A program made the translations under genes and the position numbers. A DNA stretch of 20,046 nt. It comes from CARZYU01 sp964370085. Its GTDB lineage: Bacteria; Bacillota_I; Bacilli_A; RF39; UBA660. How positions within the stretch are numbered: position 1 is the first letter of the stretch; each line of letters begins with the position of its first letter. Of this stretch, positions 14,985-20,046 are shown piece after piece. The stretch covers positions 1 to 20,046 of the forward strand of contig CAYJHI010000021.1 of NCBI GenBank assembly GCA_964370085.1, written 5' to 3'. The notes under the pieces were generated by a model. The model saw only the letters and a list, made by a program, of their open reading frames with translations, made no database searches and was not told where the DNA came from.

Positions 14985-15004
14985 TGTTATACTTGTTTTA
15001 TAAT
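14985..15004 (+). promoter_or_regulatory. Promoter region of the EEP gene
   Basis: Two candidate -10 elements lie just before the ribosome site: an extended -10 TGTTATACT (14985-14993) and TATAAT (14999-15004). The second would leave almost no leader before the ATG at 15017, so the first is more likely. On the opposite strand TGTTACAAT (14977-14969) could serve the CYTH gene. Confidence 0.5.
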
Positions 15005-15016
15005 GTTGGAGGCTTT

Positions 15017-15901
15017 ATGAAACTAAAAAAAAGATATATTGTTATATTAAGTATAGTTATTATTATTATCTCTTTAATTATAATGATTATTCCTTGGGAA
15101 GTTAAACCTGTTTTATTTAAGAATGGTGATGAATACCGCATTGTTTCTTATAATTTAAAATATGCAGAAGAAAATGATGAGTTTATTAAAAGAAAAGAAT
15201 TGATGATTGAGCAACTACTTACTTATGAATCTGACTTTATAACAGTCCAAGAAGCTAATTATGGGTGGATGAATGATATTGACGGTCTTCCTACTCTACT
15301 TAATGATTATGACTATGTTGGTGTTGGGCGTGAAGATGGCGATACACAAGGTGAATATGCTGCAATATTTTATTTAAAAGATAAATTTGAAGTTGTTGAA
15401 GCAGAAACTATTTGGTTATCAAAAACACCTAGTGAGGTTTCTATAGGATGGGATGCTTCTACATATAGAATCTTAACTTCTGCTACTTTTAAAGATATTG
15501 AAACTGGTGATGTTTTTGTTGTTAATAATACTCATTTGGATCATATAGGTAGTGTTGCTAAGGAAGAGTCTATTAATTTGATCGTTGATTACTTAGAAAA
15601 ATTAGATTATCCTTATATTCTTTCTGGTGATCTAAATATCCCTGATTTTTTTAATGATTATAAAACTTTGGTTGAAGTAATGGATGATAGTAATGTTATT
15701 GCAACTGACAGTATGAAATATGGTACAGTTAATTATAATTTTAATTCTAATTTGTTTCATTTTATACGAATCGATTATGTATTGATGAGTAAAGGAGACT
15801 TTAGCGTTTCTACTTATAGAGTTGATCCTACTTATAAATATAACGGTAAGCCTATTAGTGACCATTTTCCTATTATAGTAGATTTTGTATTGAATAACTA
15901 A
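15017..15901 (+). CDS. Membrane-anchored endonuclease/exonuclease/phosphatase-family protein
   Basis: The 294-residue protein has an N-terminal membrane helix (about 7-26) and an outer EEP-superfamily domain, which cleaves phosphodiester or phosphomonoester bonds with Mg. The core catalytic residues are all present: Asn46 (SYNLKY), Glu79 (VQEANYG), His173/Asp175 (NTHLDH), Asp205/Asn207 (SGDLNIPDF), Asp253 (RIDYVL) and the closing Asp282-His283 (SDHFPIIV). EEP members include DNases, sphingomyelinases, inositol phosphatases and others; the anchored outer placement makes a surface or secreted nuclease or phosphatase plausible, but I cannot name the substrate. The ATG at 15017 is chosen because GGAGG lies four bases before it; an upstream ATG at 14984 would precede the likely transcription start. 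Confidence 0.87.
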   Translation: MKLKKRYIVILSIVIIIISLIIMIIPWEVKPVLFKNGDEYRIVSYNLKYAEENDEFIKRKELMIEQLLTYESDFITVQEANYGWMNDIDGLPTLLNDYDYVGVGREDGDTQGEYAAIFYLKDKFEVVEAETIWLSKTPSEVSIGWDASTYRILTSATFKDIETGDVFVVNNTHLDHIGSVAKEESINLIVDYLEKLDYPYILSGDLNIPDFFNDYKTLVEVMDDSNVIATDSMKYGTVNYNFNSNLFHFIRIDYVLMSKGDFSVSTYRVDPTYKYNGKPISDHFPIIVDFVLNN

Positions 15902-15910
15902 AAATTATTA

Positions 15911-15919
15911 TGTTATAAT
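15911..15919 (+). promoter_or_regulatory. Extended -10 promoter of the 19-aa unit
   Basis: TGTTATAAT lies ten bases after the EEP stop codon. Transcription would start near 15926, at the edge of the AAAGGAGGTG ribosome site. No terminator for the EEP gene is seen before it. Confidence 0.68.
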
Positions 15920-15943
15920 ATTTATTAAAGGAGGTGTTGTACG

Positions 15944-16003
15944 ATGAGATTAATTCTTTTCAAGTCAACTCCTTCTTTTTTGATTTCTATTAATATAGAC
16001 TAA
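15944..16003 (+). CDS. Putative 19-residue peptide
   Basis: The frame encodes MRLILFKSTPSFLISINID. The evidence for a real gene is positional. A perfect AAAGGAGGTG ribosome site (15927-15936) is seven bases before the ATG, an extended -10 promoter is just upstream, and the TAA stop lies inside a terminator stem, as with several other genes in this window. Inside the frame, CTCCTT (15969-15974) can pair with the ribosome site (AAGGAG, 15928-15933), which might control its translation. The peptide is mildly hydrophobic and basic at the start. I recognise no family. It could instead be a small RNA or a leader for cmk, which follows 51 bases after the stop. Confidence 0.5.
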   Translation: MRLILFKSTPSFLISINID

Positions 16004-16023
16004 CTAGCAATAGTTAGTTTTAT
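15999..16023 (+). terminator. Terminator of the 19-aa unit, before cmk
   Basis: An 8-bp perfect stem ACTAACTA / TAGTTAGT with a GCAA tetraloop (15999-16018) is followed by TTTAT. It would separate the short unit, and any EEP read-through, from cmk. Confidence 0.72.
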
Positions 16024-16054
16024 ATTGAAATAATATTAGTAAGTGGAGGTGTTT

Positions 16055-16750
16055 ATGGCTTATATTATTGCGATTGATGGACCTGCTGGTTCAGGAAAAG
16101 GTACTGCTGCAAAGATGATTGCACAAAAATTAAATTATATTTATATTGATACAGGGGCGATGTATAGAGCAGTAGCACTTAAGTGTCTTAGAACTGGAAT
16201 TGACGAAACTAATGAAACTAAATTGTTGGATTTATTAGTTAAGATCGATATTAGATTTAAAAGTTCTAATGGAATATTTGAAGTTTATTTAGATGATGAG
16301 AATGTTTCGATGGATATTAGAACAATGGAAGTAGATGAACTAGTTCCAAAAATTGCTGCTAATTCTCATGTAAGAGATAGAGTTACGGTTATACAAAGGC
16401 ATATCAATAAAGATACAAATATTGTTATTGAAGGTAGAGATATTTGCACGAAGATATTTCCTAATGCTCAAGTTAAAATATTTTTAGATGCTTCTTTAGA
16501 TGTTAGAGCACAAAGAAGATATGAACAGAATTTGAAAATGGGCATTGAATGTAACTATGATGAAATTCTTGAAAACATTAAAGAACGCAGTAGAATGGAT
16601 CAAGAGAGAGCTGTTTCTCCATTAGTTATGGCTGATGATGCAACTTATATAGATTCTAGTGATAAAAGCATTGAAGAAGTAGTAGATATTATTACTAAAT
16701 TAATTGAAACAAAAATTAATCAAAAAAATGAATATGAATTTGAATCGTAG
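16055..16750 (+). CDS. cmk: Cytidylate kinase
   Basis: Cytidylate kinase phosphorylates CMP and dCMP with ATP in pyrimidine salvage. The 231-residue product has the P-loop DGPAGSGKGT (8-17), the nucleotide-binding DTGAMYR (32-38), a VIEGRDICTKIFPNA segment (128-131 RDIC, where most enzymes have RDIG), and the lid region with RSRMDQERAVSPL near 180-190. The length fits the family. The start at 16055 (MAYIIAIDG) follows GGAGGTG; the in-frame GTG at 16043 is upstream of that site. The sequence gives no clear promoter; the hairpin before it suggests either weak read-through or an undetected promoter around 16020-16040. No rpsA homologue follows, unlike some Firmicutes. Confidence 0.96.
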   Translation: MAYIIAIDGPAGSGKGTAAKMIAQKLNYIYIDTGAMYRAVALKCLRTGIDETNETKLLDLLVKIDIRFKSSNGIFEVYLDDENVSMDIRTMEVDELVPKIAANSHVRDRVTVIQRHINKDTNIVIEGRDICTKIFPNAQVKIFLDASLDVRAQRRYEQNLKMGIECNYDEILENIKERSRMDQERAVSPLVMADDATYIDSSDKSIEEVVDIITKLIETKINQKNEYEFES

Positions 16751-16760
16751 TGTAATTATT

Positions 16761-16787
16761 AAACTCAACCTTGTGTTGAGTTTTTTT
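16761..16787 (+). terminator. Terminator of cmk
   Basis: A perfect 9-bp stem AAACTCAAC / GTTGAGTTT with a CTTGT loop (16761-16783) is followed by TTTT. It lies about ten bases after the cmk stop. Confidence 0.9.
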
Positions 16788-16848
16788 CAACTAATAAGTT
16801 ATTTATTAATTATGATGATAGTGTAATAATGATGTTAGGAGGAAGAAA

Positions 16849-18765
16849 ATGAAAAGAAAGAAAGGTTTATTGATACTTTGTTTATTTGTTATATTGGGAA
16901 TAGTTACATTCTTTTTATATAATAGTAAAGAAGTATTAGAAGAAGTTAAAAGTTTAATTGCTATACAAAGAGAATTAGAAAAGGAATTTAAAATAGAAGG
17001 ATATACTTTTGATAATCCTAATGTTATTTTAGATCCTTATGATAATTCTCCATTAACTGCTTTAATTATTTTTGAAACAGAAGAAGAAGTTAGTCCTATT
17101 GTTACTATTAAAGGTAAGGATGTACAGACTACTTATACACAGGAGTTTGAAAATAGTAAAGAGCATTACTTACCTATTTTAGGGTTGTATACTGATAGTG
17201 AGAATGAAATTATTTTAGAAGTAAACGGAGAATCAAAGTCAATTATTATTGAAACAGAAGAATTGCCAGAACATGTTGTTTTAGCAGAATATGTTTATAG
17301 TGATAAGGCGATGTTAGAAGATGAATTGTATTTTTTCACACCTTCTAGTGATGGTCCTGTTAGTGCATATGATGTGAATGGTGATCTTAGATGGTATTTG
17401 ACAAATACTGGAACTTGGAAAATTGAAAAATTAGATAATGGTAATATGTTATTATCAACTGAGAGAATTGTTAATCCACCCTACTTTACAACAGGATTAT
17501 ACGAAATAGATATGTTAGGAAAAATTCACAATGAATATACTTTAGAGGGTGGATATCATCATGATTATTTTGAACTTGATAATGGAAATTTAATTGTGTT
17601 ATCTAGTGATTTTGATACAGGTACTGTTGAAGATGTTATTGTAGAAATAGATAGAACTACAGGTGATATTGTTAAGTCAATTGATCTTAAAAATATATTA
17701 AATATGACAGATGGTAAAAGTGAAGATTGGATTGATTATGATTGGTTTCATAATAACTCGGTTTGGTATGATGAAGAATCTAATTCTTTGACTTTATCAG
17801 GAAGACATCAAGATGCTGTTATTAATATTAATTATGATACGGAAGAATTAAACTGGATTATTGGTGATTCTACTAATTGGAGTGATGAATATCAAAAATA
17901 TTTTTTCACACCTATTGGGGATAATTTTGAATGGCAATGGGCTCAACATGCTGCAATGATTACGCCAGAAGGTTATGTGTTTATATTGGATAATGGTAAT
18001 AATAAATCTAAAATAGAAAGTGAATATGTTCCTGCAGAAGAAAGTTATACTAGAGGTGTTATGTATGATATTAATACTGATGATATGACTATTAGACAAG
18101 TATGGCAATATGGTAAAGAAAGAGGAAGTGAATTTTATTCTCCTTATATATCTGATGTTGATTATTTAAATAGCAATCATTATATAGTTCATTCTGGTGG
18201 GATTGTTTATGTAGATGGAAAAGTTGCTAACTCCCCTGCTGGACTTATTAACTCAGATAAGTTAGTTTCCAATACTGTGGAAATATTAAATGATAAAGTT
18301 ATATTTGAAATAAAATTACCTACTAATAATTATAGAGTTGAAAAGATGGATTTATATGATAACTTTGTATTTGAATTAGGGAATGCTAATAGTTATGGAA
18401 CTCTTGGTGAAACTAATTTTGATGAATCTAGAATTGGTTTTGTTTTTGATGCACAAAGTATTGATGAAGATTATACTAATAAAAAGATTGAATTAACTAA
18501 AGAAATAGATCGTTTAGTGGTTAATGGGATCTTTACTAGAGAGGACGAAGTTAAAGTAATTCTTTCTAAATTAGGACAAATAAAAGAATATGATGTTGTT
18601 ATCAGTACTAGACCTTATACTGCTTTATGTGTAGATATTTTTACAGAAGAAGACTTGAGTGTGACTAAATATATTAATGAAGATGGATTAGATGGTAAAT
18701 ATAATTTATATATTGAATTAAATGGTAAAATATACGATACAGAAAAAGCAATAAGTTTTAATTAG
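16849..18765 (+). CDS. Aryl-sulfate sulfotransferase (AssT-like), membrane anchored
   Basis: AssT transfers sulfate from one phenolic ester to another phenol without PAPS. The 638-residue protein has an N-terminal membrane helix (about 5-23), an N-terminal AssT-type beta domain (about 50-140, with NPNVILDPYDNSPLTALI), then a beta-propeller with repeated strands. Likely catalytic residues are His301 (WFHNNSVW), Arg319 (SGRHQ) and His367 (WQWAQHAAM). The 18-residue gap between His301 and Arg319 equals that between His356 and Arg374 of E. coli AssT, whose His436 is the sulfurylated residue; I assign His367 to it from memory. The anchored form suits an outward-facing enzyme in a Gram-positive cell, in contrast to periplasmic AssT. 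No disulfide-maturation gene is adjacent. The ribosome site AGGAGG is seven bases before ATG. Confidence 0.88.
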   Translation: MKRKKGLLILCLFVILGIVTFFLYNSKEVLEEVKSLIAIQRELEKEFKIEGYTFDNPNVILDPYDNSPLTALIIFETEEEVSPIVTIKGKDVQTTYTQEFENSKEHYLPILGLYTDSENEIILEVNGESKSIIIETEELPEHVVLAEYVYSDKAMLEDELYFFTPSSDGPVSAYDVNGDLRWYLTNTGTWKIEKLDNGNMLLSTERIVNPPYFTTGLYEIDMLGKIHNEYTLEGGYHHDYFELDNGNLIVLSSDFDTGTVEDVIVEIDRTTGDIVKSIDLKNILNMTDGKSEDWIDYDWFHNNSVWYDEESNSLTLSGRHQDAVININYDTEELNWIIGDSTNWSDEYQKYFFTPIGDNFEWQWAQHAAMITPEGYVFILDNGNNKSKIESEYVPAEESYTRGVMYDINTDDMTIRQVWQYGKERGSEFYSPYISDVDYLNSNHYIVHSGGIVYVDGKVANSPAGLINSDKLVSNTVEILNDKVIFEIKLPTNNYRVEKMDLYDNFVFELGNANSYGTLGETNFDESRIGFVFDAQSIDEDYTNKKIELTKEIDRLVVNGIFTREDEVKVILSKLGQIKEYDVVISTRPYTALCVDIFTEEDLSVTKYINEDGLDGKYNLYIELNGKIYDTEKAISFN

Positions 18766-18788
18766 TAGATTTAAAGGAGGTGATATAT

Positions 18789-18995
18789 ATGGCAAAGAAT
18801 TGGTATCCAGAAATAGATAAAGAAGTTTGTGTTTCTTGTGGCGTTTGTATTGAGAGATGTAAGAATAATGTATATGATAAAAATCTAGCACCTACTCCAG
18901 TAGTTGTTAATCCTGATAACTGTTGTGGAGGATGTCATGGATGTGGTGATATGTGTCCGGTTGGAGCAATAACCTATTTTGGTGAAGATAAATAA
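18789..18995 (+). CDS. 2[4Fe-4S] ferredoxin
   Basis: The 68-residue protein holds two [4Fe-4S] motifs: Cys14/17/20/24 (VCVSCGVCIERC) and Cys46/49/52/56 (CGGCHGCGDMC), with one extra cysteine at 45. The PVGAITY segment after the second cluster is typical of bacterial dicluster ferredoxins. It would carry low-potential electrons in the cytoplasm. The start at 18789 follows AAAGGAGGTG; the GTG within that site (18780) is not used. It begins 23 bases after the sulfotransferase stop, with no terminator between, so the two are likely cotranscribed, although a functional link is not obvious. Confidence 0.92.
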   Translation: MAKNWYPEIDKEVCVSCGVCIERCKNNVYDKNLAPTPVVVNPDNCCGGCHGCGDMCPVGAITYFGEDK

Positions 18996-18998
18996 AGT

Positions 18999-19028
18999 AA
19001 AAAACCATTAATCAGATTAGTGGTTTTT
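18999..19028. terminator. Bidirectional terminator between ferredoxin and the four-helix protein
   Basis: An 11-bp stem AAAACCATTAA / TTAGTGGTTTT (one G-U pair, TCAGA loop, 19001-19027), with T runs on both strands, ends the two convergent units. Confidence 0.88.
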
Positions 19029-19041
19029 CTATGCGAAAATT

Positions 19042-19476
19042 TTATAAAATCAGAGATAATATCAATGCTACTGAGAAAACTATAATAATTGATGTAATCA
19101 TAATAAATAGTGTTCTTGAGTAACCTTTTGGTGTTATCATGTTATTTTCATCTAATTTTTTAATATTAGGATGTAATCCAACAAAGTAAGTTGCGATTGA
19201 AAGTATCATTGCAATAAGAGCATATACTTTTAGAGTTTCACTTCCTTCTATTAATATTACAACAAGTAAAACAATAAATATTAACTTTGTACCTGCAACC
19301 CAGTTAACCATATATCGACCAAATATTTCTAAGTTTTTATCTTTAATAAGTGGTGTTAGGTTGTTAAAAATTGCTACTCCATTACCATATTTAAATGATG
19401 GAAAAAAATATAAAATAATTACATTTGTTAATTCCATTATTATGAATGCTATAATTGCTATATCTAAAATATTCAT
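19042..19476 (-). CDS. Four-helix membrane protein, unknown family
   Basis: The 144-residue protein has about four membrane helices (about 4-24, 58-77, 84-100, 124-143) and a hydrophilic loop between helices one and two containing FNNLTPLIKDKNLEIFGR. I recognise no family. The ATG overlaps the stop of the upstream metallopeptidase gene by four bases (ATGA), so the two are translationally coupled and probably act together. The ribosome site GAAAGGAAAA lies within the 3' end of the upstream gene. Confidence 0.85.
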   Translation of the reverse strand: MNILDIAIIAFIIMELTNVIILYFFPSFKYGNGVAIFNNLTPLIKDKNLEIFGRYMVNWVAGTKLIFIVLLVVILIEGSETLKVYALIAMILSIATYFVGLHPNIKKLDENNMITPKGYSRTLFIMITSIIIVFSVALILSLIL

Positions 19477-20046
19477 ACTATTTTCCTTTCCCTATTAGTA
19501 TTCTTGTTTTCACTATATTGATCAATATATTTTTCTACAAGACTGTAGTCTATAGAACTGTATTTCATTGCTTTTTTTATGGGTCCTGTAATACCACCAT
19601 ATTGTTTTTGATAATATTTTTCTTGAAATTCTTTTTCCATATTTATAGATACATTTTGATAAACACAGGCCATCTCTTCTCCTAATGATTCTGTTAAAAA
19701 TAATTCTTTTTGTCTTTTAGAGTTTATAAAAGTTAATGTGTCACAAACTTCTTTACCAAATAACTCTTGTAACTTCAAAGCAATTTTCACTTCTTTAGGA
19801 TATCCACATGCACTTGTTCTTAAAATTTTTTTTGAAGCTAATTCTCTTGTTTTCAATTCTGTAAAACCCTCTTCTAATGCAGAAGCACCAGAAGCACCAC
19901 AGAAATGCATTGTTTCGTGCAATACATTGTCGAGATAATAATCTTCTACTGTTTTTCCACTTATGAACAGATGCTTTATATAAGTAACAAAAGTATTATT
20001 ATTAGAAATTAAAGTCTCATCGTTATAAACTTTATGATTTTTATTC
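19473..20046 (-). CDS. HExxH zinc metallopeptidase, 5' end outside window
   Basis: The frame is open from the right edge of the window to TGA at 19475-19473, giving the last 190 residues. It contains HETMH (codons 19919-19905), the zinc-binding HExxH motif, then an EEGFTE segment (19874-19857) that places a glutamate where gluzincins have the third zinc ligand. This pattern suggests an active metallopeptidase. A TTG at 19922 is not the start, because the frame continues upstream without a stop. The C-terminal part is helical and polar with KYIDQYSENKN near the end. It is followed by the coupled membrane protein. The family beyond HExxH is not identified, and the missing N-terminus would show any signal or membrane segment. 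Confidence 0.78.
   Translation of the reverse strand, partial: NKNHKVYNDETLISNNNTFVTYIKHLFISGKTVEDYYLDNVLHETMHFCGASGASALEEGFTELKTRELASKKILRTSACGYPKEVKIALKLQELFGKEVCDTLTFINSKRQKELFLTESLGEEMACVYQNVSINMEKEFQEKYYQKQYGGITGPIKKAMKYSSIDYSLVEKYIDQYSENKNTNRERKIV

Noticed and set aside
19738..19938. Plus-strand 66-aa frame over the metallopeptidase gene
   Set aside because: It is antisense to a supported gene with an HExxH motif and has no ribosome site.

Overview
The window is low-GC, AT-rich bacterial DNA with the features of a Gram-positive Bacillota (Bacilli) lineage. It has strong purine-rich Shine-Dalgarno sites, extended -10 promoters (TGnTATAAT), U-tract terminators, and an rRNA leader with a Bacilli-type boxA. 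It carries a SipW-type signal peptidase with cognate TasA-like exported proteins, a YgaC/Ntdp homologue and a RsmE that begins MQRYF. Tryptophan is TGG, and TGA ends at least two genes (stops at 9936 and 19473), so the code is standard table 11, not the Mycoplasma code. A small-genome gut Bacilli (RF39-, Erysipelotrichia- or Acholeplasma-like) is my best guess, but the sequence does not settle it.

Layout. Positions 1-57 are the 5' end of a 16S rRNA gene on the minus strand. It is fed by three tandem promoters (160-375) and a boxA leader. Positions 466-1773 hold a minus-strand operon: DUF308/HdeD-like membrane protein, a 51-residue membrane peptide, and an Ntdp-like DUF402 nucleotide phosphatase. 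Positions 1862-5437 hold a MacB-like ABC transporter and an unrecognised 403-residue protein. RsmE (5527-6222, +) converges on an export cassette (6235-9814, -). In transcription order the cassette is two paralogous SipW-dependent exported proteins, a hairpin, a polytopic SipW-type signal peptidase, and a DUF5305-like membrane protein.

Positions 9936-12350 (-) look redox related: an EFR1-type flavodoxin/ferredoxin, a membrane-anchored thioredoxin-rhodanese fusion, and a membrane-bound XRE regulator with cysteines in its outer domain. Positions 12418-14355 encode a MATE transporter fused to a cytidylate-kinase-like domain. A CYTH protein (-) and a membrane-anchored EEP phosphohydrolase (+) diverge around 14950-15017.

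The right-hand plus-strand part holds a tiny self-contained transcription unit for a 19-residue peptide, cytidylate kinase (cmk), an aryl-sulfate sulfotransferase, and a 2[4Fe-4S] ferredoxin. It converges on a minus-strand pair: a four-helix membrane protein and a HExxH metallopeptidase cut by the window edge.

The most distinctive items are the two-subunit SipW cassette with a DUF5305 partner, the MATE-kinase fusion, the compact 19-residue peptide unit, and three rRNA promoters sharing one discriminator sequence. No CRISPR array, tRNA, insertion sequence or prophage was seen.
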